From contig CP075493.1 in the NCBI GenBank assembly GCA_021613535.1, forward strand, positions 10,602,001-10,666,000: a stretch of DNA of 64,000 bases, given 5' to 3'. Made by a program: the position numbers and the translations under genes. Of the stretch, positions 1 through 11,314 are shown one piece after another. The notes under the pieces were generated by a model, which was not told where the DNA came from, did no database searches, and was given only the letters and a program-made list of their open reading frames with translations. The DNA is from Adineta vaga. Lineage: Eukaryota > Rotifera. Numbering within the stretch: the first letter of the stretch is position 1; the number at the start of each line of letters is the position of its first letter.

Positions 1-301
1 AAATTAATTACACTCTTAGGTGGAAATGTAAGTATAAAAATGTAAGTTTGTTTTTTAAACAAATTTTTCTTGTTTCTATAGATTACTGTTAATCGTAATA
101 TGGCTAAAATTGTTGTCGGATGTTCATCCAAACGATTACCAATTATAATATATCCTCAAGTTACGGAACAATGGGTTATTGGTAAGTTAAAAATACCAAA
201 TTAATTGAGTTTTATTGTTTTTGATTCTTGTTTCAGAGTCAGTTAAATTAGGCGGTTGTCTTCCACCCGATGATTATCTTGTGGAAAATAGTAGTGAATA
301 G
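1..301 (+). CDS. 3' end of a BRCT-domain protein (partial)
   Basis: Three exons (1-27, 82-181, 237-301) encode the last residues of a longer protein whose 5' part lies outside the window. Splice borders are GT/AG (introns of 54 and 55 nt) and the frame stays open to TAG at 299-301. The peptide reads as the second half of a BRCT repeat: GGN-ITVNRNMAKIVV, then PQVTEQWVIESVKLGGCLPP ending in DDYL. The conserved Trp of the BRCT alpha-3 helix (EQWVIES) and the final P-x-x-Y are present. BRCT repeats bind phosphopeptides or other BRCTs in DNA-damage and cell-cycle proteins, usually in the nucleus. I cannot tell which family member this is. A polyadenylation-like AATAAA lies near 400. Confidence 0.6.
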
Positions 302-1627
302 CAATATGTGCATGTCAGATCTTTTTTTTTGTTTTTATATGAATATATATATATAATTGTATATAGATTAATGTACAGATAAATGAAGAAATTTGTTGAA
401 TTTAATAAAACAATTATTTACATGTTAACTTTGCTTATAAATAAATTAATGAAAATTTTTTTAATTGTTTTTAATATTAGAATGATCGTATTATTTATAT
501 TTTAGGATGAAACTGATTCGGATAGATGGAAGTTGAATTCTAAGCTCGGAGTGTGTTTCGAACTGATTCATGAAAAACTGACGATATGTCGGGATCTTGC
601 GCTAGTCTATTCTGTTAGTAGACTTTGATTAGTTGATTTGGTAACTGAACCCAGGTCAATGAATACAAAGTCAGTGTACCTCTGTAAACGGTAGTGAACG
701 TTTACCATACTACTGTTTATGATCGTTTTGTTTTATCTTGGTTTATTTTTTATCGCATTTTCAGTATCGGCTAATTTTTGTCGTTGTACTCTTTCATAGT
801 TAAATAGCTTTTTGGGCTAAATTGAGAAAATTTTAACGATATTAATATCGACATGGACCATTGCTTTTGTGTTTTTCGATTGACTAATAACTGTACACAA
901 ACTATATAGTATAGAGGTTAAAATAAAACATGAATAAGACAATATCATGAAGAGAGATAAACGATAGAACGAAAAAGCCAGTAGCGACTATTTTCATTAA
1001 GAATAAATACATAAAACACGTCAAATATTTAGATATCTAAAATTAATATAAAACATTGCCTTGATTTCTCTAGATAATTGATTGGTAACAGACCTTGCAA
1101 TGAATAACACCCGATCGAGATCGAGTGGAACTTTGCATTTTGTTTGATCCCCAAGACTAATAACATTCGTTTACCTACTAATATTATAAAAATCAGCTTT
1201 TAATCGAGTTACAATTTGATTTAAAAAAAAACTCAGATAAATCCTTCTTTAATTTATTCTGATGATATTAATTATTACAATCGTTGAACAAGATTCAGAA
1301 TGATCAATTTCGTTTCGTTTATTTCTTCATTTCTAAACAAATGACATTCGTTGGACGTATGATCAAATATAATTCTTCGAAAAGATGCATTTTTTTAAAG
1401 AATGAGCTCGGAAGAACAGAATCTGTCAATTATCATTTACGTGTCGTCTTCTAACCGAAATAATACAGTTTAAAGTTATATTACTACAATCTTCGACGAA
1501 AAAAAAAATTCTGTTTTTCTCCTTACAAAAAAAATACCGCTCATTACTTTATCAATTCTGTTCTCTTCTCGTATATGCAAATGAAAAGAGAAAGAGAGAG
1601 AAGAAAAAAACATACATTCTTCGTCAT
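302..1627. other. Gene-free stretch
   Basis: No coding pattern was recognised in about 1.3 kb. It holds AATAAA-like signals near 400 for the upstream gene. A slightly GC-richer patch at 520-720 has small inverted repeats (GTAAACG/CGTTTAC near 686-707; AGTCTA/TAGACT near 603-623). The rest is AT-rich with a purine stretch before 1615. Confidence 0.5.
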
Positions 1628-2206
1628 ATGATGATGATGATATCAAATGAAAATCAATTTAAATTAAAATCCAATTTAGAAATTCCCATACACTTCTTAT
1701 GTTCAAGCATTCAACTAGTTTGTATATTTTCTATATTAGGTTTTCAAAGTGTTTTAACAATTACAAAAACGTGTCCATTCTATACAGGCATTGGTTATTG
1801 GTCATTTCCATTTTTAATTATTGCGCCAATTAGTATTGGTATTTTTCTTCAGAAACGAACCTTTATCTACTCTTGTCTATTGATTATTATTCATTTCTGT
1901 TCGAATCTATTTGCCACGTTGATTATTATCATTAGTTTTCTCGTATTAATTGAACAATTTGGAATATCATGTGCGACAACAACTGATTATTCGTTTGCAT
2001 TAAATATTTCATTAATTACTGTTTCAATTTGTTTGAAATTTGTTTTATATGGTGAAATCATTCTCATTTACAACATAGCACGTCAGAGTCGAAAAATTTC
2101 GGTTTCATTTAAAAAAAAGTACGAAATTTTATTCGATCATTCACGCAGAAAAATCGGAAGAACATTACAATTAGAACTTGGTCGATTTGATGATATTGAT
2201 ATTTAA
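1628..2206 (+). CDS. Intronless four-helix membrane protein, unknown
   Basis: Single-exon frame of up to 192 aa. It opens with four consecutive ATG codons, so the true start may be any of the first four. About four hydrophobic segments are visible (roughly residues 25-45, 57-75, 80-110 and 122-148). A basic cytoplasmic-looking tail follows (RRKIGRTLQLELGRF). There is no signal peptide and no W-GLW-C-C claudin signature, unlike the neighbour at 3537. I recognise no family. Other possibilities are an MS4A-like or other tetraspan protein. The lack of introns contrasts with most genes in the window. Two small intronless tetraspan genes lying within 1.4 kb may be related, but I see no convincing residue match. 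Confidence 0.55.
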   Translation: MMMMISNENQFKLKSNLEIPIHFLCSSIQLVCIFSILGFQSVLTITKTCPFYTGIGYWSFPFLIIAPISIGIFLQKRTFIYSCLLIIIHFCSNLFATLIIIISFLVLIEQFGISCATTTDYSFALNISLITVSICLKFVLYGEIILIYNIARQSRKISVSFKKKYEILFDHSRRKIGRTLQLELGRFDDIDI

Positions 2207-2804
2207 ATACAACTTCTTTTTTATCAAAAATTTCGTCTTGTACATTTATTGTTAAATAATAATAAATAATTTCTTTTTCTCAATGGTATTGCAAGGTTAA
2301 AATAAGTTTCTAAACAGTGATGATTTATAAAAAGAAAAGAAAAAGAAGGAAACCTCATTATAAATCCATTTCATCTGCCTTACATTGACACATTCGAATA
2401 AAAACAATGAGAGGTTTTGTAAATACTCAAATATCAGAAGATTATTATTTTTTCGATGAATTTATAAAATAAAATGCAGAACACTTTAGCTCATTTGCAT
2501 TTCAATTGATTTATTAAAAGTCAACGAATGATTTAATCGTTCAATTCGAATCAATGAAAAAGAAACGATCGACAAAAAGCATGCGATTATATATTATTGA
2601 ATGAAGAATGTGTTTAATATGCAAAAAATTCGTACGATGAGTTCTTCAAACGTTTCGCTGATGAAAATCAAAATTTTCAAGTTATTTATGATAGATCGCC
2701 GGTCGAAAAATGCTTCCCTGACATGCATCTTTGCATTTTTTCTATGTAAAGATAATATTAGGTGATCTTTTTTCGATTGCAATTCAATAGAAAATAACTT
2801 ACCG
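2207..2804. other. Gene-poor stretch with a possible 3' exon on the minus strand
   Basis: Mostly AT-rich. On the minus strand a strong donor (GGTAAGTT near 2800) and an acceptor (TTACATAG near 2746) frame a stretch that in one frame reads KCKDACQGSIFRPAIYHK and then stops. This could be a downstream exon of the small secreted peptide gene (2805-3090), but the frame does not join without passing a stop. Confidence 0.3.
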
Positions 2805-3090
2805 CTATATCTTTGATAGATTCTTTGTTATGAGATGTGTTTCGTGACGTTGAAAGCATTTCATTTCACACGGATCGGCGTAAGCGAACTTTTTCAATTG
2901 TTGACGTCGTAAACGCGTCAAGCTTCGAATATCATTGCCATCTGAACTATCAAAGTTATTTCCATTGGCAATGTTCAATTCAACTGTTATCAATAAGATA
3001 ATAAACAGAAGTGAAACTAAATGTTAATAATACAAAAAAGAAAAGAGATTTTACTAATCGAAAATATATACTTATGTAATTGTAAAACAT
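2805..3090 (-). CDS. Small secreted peptide precursor, two exons
   Basis: Exons 3072-3090 and 2805-3016 (minus strand, GT/AG intron) join to a 76-aa frame. It starts MFYNYIISLLFIILLITVEL, a clear signal-peptide-like hydrophobic start that only appears after splicing. The mature part is polar, with basic sites (RLRR, LKK) and a Cys-x3-Cys pair (DPCEMKC). These are features of secreted peptide hormones or small disulfide-bonded peptides. The frame closes at TAG (2805-2807). Only 7 nt after it there is a strong splice donor, and the possible next exon also carries Cys-x3-Cys. The gene may therefore be longer, with the stop due to a base error or decay. The function is not recognised. Confidence 0.45.
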
Positions 3091-3536
3091 TGAGAATATG
3101 AATAAGACGAAATACAATGAACTGAGATAGAAGTTGAGAATATAATGAATGAAATTCGCGCTGATTTTTCTCTTGTATTAAACGATAAGAAGCATATGTT
3201 TACTCATAACTAATCTATCATTTTTACGATACAATATTCATACGATGACATTTTTCTAGATTCTTTTTTTTTGTCATAGATCATTATATTTCAGTTATAA
3301 TCTTAACATGTTGAAATTTAGTTAATATATAGCTAACTCTGTTTTAAGAAAAGAATGATGTTTGGCGCTTTGTTTTAAAATTCCGCGATTTCTTCTCTGA
3401 TTAATTTTTCCGATCAAGAACAAGAATTTCTTCAATCTATAAATCAAATGAAAGATAAACTTAGTTGATTATGATATTTTAGTTCTCTCATGCAATGGAT
3501 AAAACATGAACATCTCTAAATATCTTATTATTAATT
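3091..3536. other. Gene-free stretch
   Basis: AT-rich spacer between the divergent genes at 3090 (-) and 3537 (+). It must hold both promoters. No motif stands out. Confidence 0.5.
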
Positions 3537-4112
3537 ATGAATTCTAATGATGAATCTCCCGAACAATTAATTATACTTGTTAGTGCTATATTTGGTTTAA
3601 TTTCATGTATTATGTCCATTTTGGCAATTACAACATCGGGTTGGCAAATCGATAGTTATCATAACAGAACAGGTCTATTTCAAAGTTGCTATAAAGATAA
3701 TTGTACAAATGTAGCAGATAAACATGATGTTTCAATTGTATGTGCAATACTTGGTCAATTTTTCATTATCATTGGAATTATCAGTTCATTTACCAATGCA
3801 TTTAACTGTCGACATCGAATGGGTTCAATGTTTGTCACTGGTTGTTTTATTTTTGCATCAATTCTTTTCTGGATAACAATTTTATCAATTAATTTATATT
3901 TATATTTAAATGGTGGTAGTGCAATTATTTTTAATGCAGCTTTATGTTTTTCATTATTAGCAACATTTACATCATCTTATGCATTAGGTACATTTTTTGC
4001 AACAAAGAATAAACAAATTCAATCAAGAATATCGATGATACCTATTAAATATGATCATGTACTAATACCAAAGGAATTCAATCGAAATGTACAGAAAGAT
4101 AATAAACATTAG
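3537..4112 (+). CDS. Claudin/PMP22-like tetraspan membrane protein
   Basis: Intronless 191-aa protein with four predicted membrane helices (about 10-30, 68-90, 96-120 and 128-155). The first extracellular loop carries the pattern of the claudin/PMP22/EMP superfamily: W near residue 36, then GLFQSC and YKDNC, matching the W...GLW..C..C signature with Phe for the second Trp. Members form cell-cell barriers or regulate membrane domains and channels. The cytoplasmic tail is short and basic and ends in KDNKH, not a classical PDZ ligand. Family membership rests on topology and the loop motif. Distinguishing claudin from clarin, EMP or TMEM47 types is not possible here. Confidence 0.6.
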   Translation: MNSNDESPEQLIILVSAIFGLISCIMSILAITTSGWQIDSYHNRTGLFQSCYKDNCTNVADKHDVSIVCAILGQFFIIIGIISSFTNAFNCRHRMGSMFVTGCFIFASILFWITILSINLYLYLNGGSAIIFNAALCFSLLATFTSSYALGTFFATKNKQIQSRISMIPIKYDHVLIPKEFNRNVQKDNKH

Positions 4113-4385
4113 ATAACGAATGTTTAAATCACGAAGTCAAAGTAAATCGATGGAATTTCCACGTATGTTATCGATTTTTTGTTTGGAAGTGTCCGTTCAC
4201 AATAATATATGTCTGACAACAAGATTACGAATGAAAAGAAAATAATAGTATTTGATTTGAAATGTATATTTATGTTTAAGAAATTGACGAAAAAAAATAT
4301 CCATTTCGTTGAAGAGAAAGAAAAAGAGTTAATATTATTGCTATTAAATTATAGAAAAGCTACTAGCTACAATTTTAAAAAAATT

Positions 4386-5727
4386 TCATTTTTCAAGATG
4401 ATCGTATTGCTTGTCAAGTTCAGCTTCCATTTCAGTGATCGGACTTGAACGTTGTATTGTCTTCTTCAAATGTACCTGAAAAAAGAAATATTAAATATAA
4501 ATATATTGAAATAACAAAACAAAAAATGAAAACAAAAGATTCTCTCATCTCATAGAATTCGATTCATTCTTTCTTTTTGTCATCTCAAAACGAACTTACG
4601 AAGGCGATAATGCTCGCCAGGAAAAGTATACAAAATAGAAGTGCAGCAAGAAGAAATAAAAGTAACATTGTTCCTTCACTGAATGATGAAGAATGCTGTT
4701 CATGCATAGTTTGATTGATTATAAATGATGTATCTTCATGAAAATAGTCTGTTATTCTTGTTTTGCCTGTACCGAGATTTTCATGTATACTATGATATTG
4801 TTTATCTCTTTGCTCACCTTCATTTTTGTGTTCGAATGTTTCTGGAATGGTACGTGTATGAAGAAGTCCAGTTGTATCGGCGAATGATTCGAATGATGAT
4901 GTTGGCTGAAAATGAGAAGAAATATTTTAGAATTGAAACGAAAACAAAATTCATTCGATATTTACTTCAGTGAAAGCTGTTACGATTGGTTCATTTTGTA
5001 CAAATCGACTTGCACGACCATTAAATTCAGTGCTTGATTCAACTGTGGCATATAAATCTGTATCGATGTTACGTTCAACTTTTGAGTCTTCTGATGGAAT
5101 TTCAATTGTTGTGAAGTCAAAGGTGACAATTTCATCTTCACGTTTTTCTTGAGATTCCTTGTTAATTTCAACTGGTTTTGGTTTTGCAATTAAAACATGA
5201 TCAGATGGATAGATTTCATCTGATCGTTTGACCCACTTTGATGTAGTTGCTTCTTCACGTCTTTCTTCAGATTCCTTGTTAAATTCGATTGGTTTTGGAT
5301 TCTCAATCAAAACATTAGTAGATGGATTGATTTCATCTGATCGTTTGACCCATTTTGGTGTAGTTTCATCTGATGAGATTATTTTTTCGTGTTTAAGTTC
5401 ACTTGATGTTAAACGTTCAGTGGTATGTTCATAACTATCACTGTCATCCATCAGTATGAACATCCTTTGTTCGTTTGATATGAATTTGTGGAATAGCAGT
5501 TGTTTCTTCGAATGTCTAAAATCAAGAATGTTTTTTTCAAAAATAAAACAAATAATTAAAGCAATATTCTTTACCAATGATTCTAAAATACGTTCATCGA
5601 TTTGTTTGTGATCAGGAAATTCAGAAGCAATTGTTGTATAATCAAATTCGATTCCGACTGGAACTGAATAACAATATGTAGCCAATAATAAGACGAAAAG
5701 TGAAATGATTGAAGAAATTGAAGCCAT
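4386..5727 (-). CDS. Type I membrane protein with an acidic repeat ectodomain
   Basis: Four exons: 5575-5727, 4966-5505, 4600-4905, 4386-4475 (362 aa). Residues 1-21 form a signal peptide (MASISSIISLFVLLLATYC). The ectodomain is acidic and Ser/Thr-rich and contains a 39-residue unit present twice (TTPKWVKRSDEI... and TTSKWVKRSDEI...). A transmembrane helix (GTMLLLFLLAALLFCILFLA) follows near residues 305-330. The tail is short and cytosolic (PITEMEAELDKQYDHLEK). No homologue was recognised. The exon 2 start is uncertain. The acceptor at 5506-5507 keeps the frame. The stronger TTTTAG ten bases upstream gives natural-looking residues (TFEETTAIPQIHIKR) but runs into a stop. The KWVKR sites could be cut by a furin-like protease. 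Confidence 0.55.
5095..5328 (-). repeat. 117-bp (39-residue) tandem repeat, two copies
   Basis: Two in-frame copies of a 117-bp unit inside exon 2 of the 4386-5727 gene. The motif gatttcatctgatcgtttga recurs at 5212 and 5329. The copies differ at scattered bases, mostly conserving WVKRSDEI and the NKES...R core, so the duplication is not recent. Confidence 0.8.
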
Positions 5728-6454
5728 TATTGGGTTCTGTTAGCAATAATTAATGATCGATAGTAAACTTTTCTTGTGAAGATATACGATAAAATTCGAT
5801 TACTTTTATAGGTACGATTAAACAAAGACGAATAAAAGAGAGATGATGATATCATTTAAATAAAGGCAAGAACAAAGAACATAATAATCGTTAGATTTAA
5901 ATGACGGACTATATAGTTTGTAAATCCAAAGAAGACGATACTTTCTTTTCCTTTCTTCGATATATCTTTCTAGGCCTTGATATTCCTTTTAGACATATAG
6001 TGAAAACATCACATAATAGACTAAATGATCAGATGAATCGAACAGACTTTCTAAATTTTTCAGTCCAGTTAAGTTTACTTCTACAGTTCATAATGAGTGT
6101 TCCAAAAAAAACTCAAAAAGGATGTCTACAGGTTTTTCAACAATATATGGCTTTCATCCGAGATGGAGCCACATTCAAATTCACGAATAAAAACGGTTTA
6201 AACAGATTGAATAACTTTGTCAAAATGATGACACTGATTTGAGTTGAAAGAAGTCCAAAGATACAGTTCACAGTAATTTTAATGATAATACTAATTCAAT
6301 AGACGGTTGCTCGACAACTACGCAACGAGAAAAGAACAATGGCGTCTATGCGTACTTTATTTTAAAATATTGCCAGAATCGTTGTTATAAAAAACAAGTG
6401 TGTGTCTAATAATCGATTAACGGCCTCTTAACAAATCGTGTTTATTGTTCTCTC
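5728..6454. other. Shared upstream region, no supported gene
   Basis: Spacer between the divergent genes at 5727 (-) and 6455 (+). An open frame at 5901-6242 (113 aa) lies here but has no domain, signal peptide or splice context, and I do not call it. Confidence 0.4.
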
Positions 6455-9400
6455 ATGACTCATTTGGATTCGAGGTACTATTTATCTTCTTTTCAAAAAA
6501 AAAGAAAAAAAACGATGAACTGATATTTTCTCTAGACTTTTGGCTAATTACAGTCCTTTAACTGATGAACATTTACGATCTTATTTCAGTCATGAACGTA
6601 TTCAAACTCATTTAAGACAAGCAGGATTAGTAAAAGAAATTTGTCAACATGATTTAAGTAATCAATAAATTAAATCGTTTAGATTGGCCGTCGAGGTGAA
6701 CTTATACCAGAGAAAGAATATCGAACGAAATTAGTTCGACGTGAACGAAAAAAACATGTACGACAAGTGCTCGCTGAAAATATTGTTCATCGGTATTTAA
6801 TCAAGAAATTCTCTTTCGAAAGATTGTTTTTCTTATTCTAGAGCTATTGATATGGAACGAGCTCGACAAGCTGAAATAAAACGTAAATTAGATATGATCG
6901 AAAAGAAAACATTAGTGCACAGTGTTAAAGTAATTTGAATGATCGTCTGCTTTTTTTTGATGAAATGAATATGATGTTTAGGAATCAAGAAGACATACAA
7001 CTGGTACTGAGCATTCACCAACAGATCTATCCAAATCAGATGAAATTGGATCACATTCAATGCATGAATCTTGGCTACAAACTCGACCTAAAACAACTCA
7101 TCAACATCGAGATGTTCAATTAGTAAAATCTAACATAGAAATAATAGAAATATAAAGAATTGATCTTGAATAGATGAATGAAGAATTTGATGGACAACCT
7201 CGTGTTCTTCGTGTTCGATCAGCCAATGTTAGCGATGATTTTCGACGAAAACATCCATCAAAAGGTTCATCATTTCATCAACGTCAACTTCATCGACCAA
7301 AATCTTCCGCTGCTCAACGTTCATCTTCTCTAGTAACCATTGTTTGTTCTTGAAATTATAAATATTTCATTGGGTTTTTTCTCTCTCTTCAAATTGAATA
7401 GCAATTTCGTTCATTAACCAAAACCTCGGATTCTTCATGTCGAATTACAATGATTTATTATGGTTCACATACTAAACTCGAATATGATCGTTCATTATTT
7501 GAATCAACTGATGAAATTATGGTTATGCAACAACATTGTGGAGGAGAAAATTTAATTGTTTACAAAGGAAATCATAAGCGAGGAGGTAGTTTTGTTTATA
7601 TTTTCTTTTGATCTATCTATATATAATTTCTGAATTATTTTCTAGATGAATTTTCGTTCAATTCTCATCGACATTCTGATTATCCACTTGGCTTATCTTT
7701 GTATGTAAAAGGCTTAATCGATAGTCGAATATCGACATGTTGTGAATATAAACATCGTAATGGTGTTCGATTAGGCGGTGAACGTGGTCATTTTGCTGTT
7801 GTATCCGTTCAAGGATCGAAACCGTGTTTAAAGTACAATTTTAAAGACAATTAATATATTGTATTTAATCGAGTTGATTTTAGATGTCGTTTTGAAGAAC
7901 AAATGCGATCAAAAGATTTAAACGAAACAAACGATGAAGAAAATAAAATGATTACAATATCAATGCCTGTTTCTGATGCAACAGGGAGAAAGAAAACTCC
8001 AGTTAAAATACCTGTCAAACATACATCAGAATCAGAGAATTATTCGGATGATTTTGATGAAACAGGAAAAGTCGACACATCAAAAGATGGTCATTCTTCC
8101 AATACAAATGCTAATAAGGTAAACAGTTGACTTTTATATCATTAGTAACGAAAAGAAAATGTAATCAAATATTTCTTTTCTATAGGCTCGTTCTGCATCA
8201 AGTCAAGGAAGATTCTCCAAAGAAACAAAATCCCCATCGACTAAAACTTGGCATGTTACATTTCATTCATCGAATATTCCAACCGGAAGTTTTCAATTAC
8301 CGAAAAACTCTTCAACGGATGCATTTCTTCAACTGTCACTTGTTTCTACGGATGGTAAAACTGAAACTGAACAATATGAAATTGATATGCGAGATTATCC
8401 AAAATGTTTTAAATCTGGTCGAGAAGATACATTTCAAATTCAACTGCGAAATATTGGTAAACCAAAACAAGTTCGATTATTACTTCAAATAGCAGATGTT
8501 GATACAGATGAGATTAAATGGCACCTTGATCACGTAAATTCTATAAAGAAAAGAAAAAGGAGAAAATCACTAAAATTCTTTTCTCTTTTATTTAGATTGA
8601 ACTCTTTGATGTAGACAGTCGTTTACATTATAAATACTCTTGTAATCAATGGATTCGACCATCACATGAAAAACTTCTGAATCTTACAGAATCATTCGAA
8701 GGAAAAACTGCTCGAAAATCACATATTCAAAAACCAATAATCCCAATAAAACGAAAACCAAAAGTTTCTTCACGTTCATCATCATCGGACGATGAACATA
8801 ATTCTGTGTGTTACCGGGTTATCATTTATCCTTCGAAAGAGACTGATGGCGAATTTGATGCTTTAAATGATAGTCAAATGTTCATACGTTTGAATAATCA
8901 ACCAAAAGTTTCATTTATCTACGAAAAAGGAACACAATCTTGTCCTTCATTTGATTCAGGTAAAAATCAAACATTTGAAATTAATTCAATGCAAAATACA
9001 AATGAACAACCAATGAAATTGACAATTGGATATTATAATTCTAATATTACTGCAAGAAAATGGAAACTTCAAAAGGTTTCGTATATATTTTATTTGTTTT
9101 GTATTAATAAATCATTCTTTACGTAGATTGTTTTGATCAATACTAAAACAAATGAAGAAACAACTTTTCTTTGTAAAGAACCGCTGCTTAGAAACGACTT
9201 TAATTTACGTGCAGAACAAACTTTTCTAATACAATCGAAGGATGATGATGATGATGATGACAATCAAAAACGTAAGTTTCACTAGTGATTCAGAAATATT
9301 ATCGTTTTTTTTACTATTTTTGAACAGATTCACCTCGTCGAACAAATGTCATCGAACAAGCATCATCACGATCTGAAAGTGAAGAACGTACGCCAACAAA

Positions 9401-9839
9401 AGCTAATCGTCCAATTCGCTCATCACCACCTGAATCTCCGAAATTAAAAACTACAAAGAAGAATAAGAATGAGAAAAAGTCTTCCTTCACACGTTCATCT
9501 CAAAGTACAGAAGATGATGAAGAAAATGAGTACGATCGAACGTTTAACAATCAAGGATCAACTGATAAACATGAAGTAATGGATTCATCACTATCTCGAC
9601 CAAAAACTCGACGTGGTCTTCAAGATAGTTTTGGAACGAATGGTGAACATAGAGATACATCAACTAAATTACAGCCAGAAAGTGATATATGGAGACCACC
9701 AAGTCAACTTGGAGGAAGAAAACAAGTTGCTCATTCAAGTGATTCAGATGATCTTCAAGAGGAGACAACACAATCAAGTGATCAACATACTCATAAGATT
9801 CTACCGGCGACGAATGCTAATAATAAAAACGAAATCTGA
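6455..9839 (+). CDS. ERICH3: ERICH3 homologue with PLAT-like domains
   Basis: Thirteen exons: 6455-6474, 6536-6629, 6683-6792, 6842-6929, 6982-7122, 7174-7332, 7402-7585, 7646-7832, 7884-8118, 8186-8533, 8596-9075, 9127-9271, 9328-9839 (2703 nt, 900 aa). The N terminus matches vertebrate glutamate-rich protein 3: LLANYSPLTDEHLRSYF, then ERIQTHLRQAGLIGRRG, then a coiled coil around AIDMERARQAEIKRKLD. The DUF4590 core follows (QQHCGGENLIVYKG; STCCEYKHRNGVRLGG). After it comes a PLAT/LH2-like beta sandwich (start KTWHVTFHS, end YKYSCNQWI) and then a weaker second copy (VCYRVIIYP ... WKLQKIVLI ... FLC). The tail is Ser/Asp/Lys-rich and disordered. ERICH3 is associated with cilia and vesicles in vertebrates; the role here is inferred. 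The 20-nt first coding exon sets the start. Confidence 0.85.
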
Positions 9840-10547
9840 TATCCAAACAATGATAATGACATTTAAGGAAAGTTTGTTTTTTCTTGTGATATACACATGG
9901 ATTTTATTTTCATATTTCAACAGAGTGTGCTCTTTCTTTCTTTCTTTCTTTCTTCTGTTTGTTTGATATCTTCTTCTACTTCTTGTTTGTTTTACAAATA
10001 AATTAACTATGGTTTTTCAGAGTTATTTAAATCAATAAACGACCATATGAAATCACTGTGAAAATCGATACACTACATTTTAATGAAAAACAATTGGTTT
10101 GAAATAGCAATATCTACAGAAAAAAGGCTTTTCTTCAATCGTATGTTACCACAGAAGGAATATATAAATAAGAATAAGTGAACGTATCTTCTATGAAACA
10201 AAATAATGTAAAATGAACTGTTATAACGACTTTAGTTTCGCATTAATCGGTTGAATACTATCTACTTTTTCTCAAGTAGTATACATTAAATTCTTACTTT
10301 CGTAAGATTGGCTTCGATATAGATAATAAAAAGCAAAGATTTACTTACATACTGTCAGTTATTAATCTAGGAAATATCTAAATCATCAATTTTTAGCTCA
10401 GCGTGACAAAGGACGAAAAACAAATATCTATTAAAGCTTCGTTATTTCTTGTTTTATTTTTGAAATGTAAATAGCAAACAAAAGGGAAAATTTCTCCAAT
10501 AAATAAATGTCTTGCATGGTATTGTCTAATTAATATTTTCAATTAAA
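9840..10547. other. Convergent 3' spacer
   Basis: Spacer between the 3' ends of ERICH3 (+) and UBE2M (-). A (TTTC)n microsatellite lies at about 9931-9954. AATAAA-like signals occur near 9998 and 10033. No coding pattern was seen. Confidence 0.5.
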
Positions 10548-11314
10548 TTATCGAATGAGTACTCGATCAAACTGAACGCCATTCAATGTTCCACCTGCCA
10601 TAGTTTTTGTGACGTTTGATCGAAATGTATTGACATTAGTTTTTAATACTTCAGCAGCTTCTTTATTTAATGGATCATCTGGATTAGGTTCCTAAAGAAA
10701 ACTTTTCTTTATTCAAAATAATTTTCGAAATAATCTTACCGAAAAAAGAAAGCCCATACCGAGAATAACAGATAAAATTGTTAATACAGGTTTCCAATCT
10801 TCTCTAAAATAATACCAACAAATTCGATCATTTTAGAGAAAAGAAAAATGAAAATTACCGAAGAATATTTAAACAAACATTTCCTTCAAGATCAATATTT
10901 GGATGATAAATTTTTTGAGTACATTTTACTTTTGGTGGTGTATGAGGATATTCAGATTCGATAGTAAATGAAAATATAAAACGACCACCTTTATAAAAAC
11001 CCTGGAAAAGGAAAACCCAATGCATGATTATTTATATATTTCATTCAAATAAATTCATACATCATCAGGTGTGATTGTTAGTGTAAAATGAAGCAGATCA
11101 TCTTTGTTTGGATAAGTTACTTGACATGTTGGCGGTAACGTACCAATTTCACTTAAATCTAATAATAATCAAAGATTTAGACTTGATTTTCTGTAAAGAA
11201 TAAACTACCTTTTGTAACACGTAAAAGAGCTGCTGAAGTTTTCTTTGTACTAGAATCAGTTGATGCACCCTCACCAGAGGGACGTTGCTGTTTAAGACTA
11301 AAGATATTGAGCAT
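10548..11314 (-). CDS. UBE2M: NEDD8-conjugating enzyme UBC12
   Basis: Five exons: 11209-11314, 11061-11158, 10859-11001, 10740-10803, 10548-10691 (184 aa; human UBE2M has 183). The protein takes NEDD8 from the UBA3/NAE1 E1 and passes it, with RBX1/DCN1, to cullins. The start [16 protein letters not shown] matches the characteristic N-terminal extension that docks on UBA3. The UBC fold carries the HPN motif ([18 protein letters not shown]) with the catalytic Cys and the DWKPVLTI signature. The C-terminal helix reads [16 protein letters not shown]. All introns are short GT/AG. It is transcribed in the same direction as HTATSF1 upstream, 465 bp apart. Confidence 0.95.

Noticed and set aside
520-720. 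GC-richer patch with small hairpins, considered as a tRNA or other RNA gene
   Set aside because: No tRNA cloverleaf or B-box (GGTTCGAATCC-like) sequence, and stems are short and scattered.
4209-4448. 79-aa plus-strand frame after the claudin-like gene
   Set aside because: Overlaps the last exon of the minus-strand membrane protein, which has much better coding evidence.
5901-6242. 113-aa open frame, plus strand
   Set aside because: No domain, signal peptide, repeat or splice context; composition fits chance in AT-rich DNA. It lies in the shared promoter region of two divergent genes.
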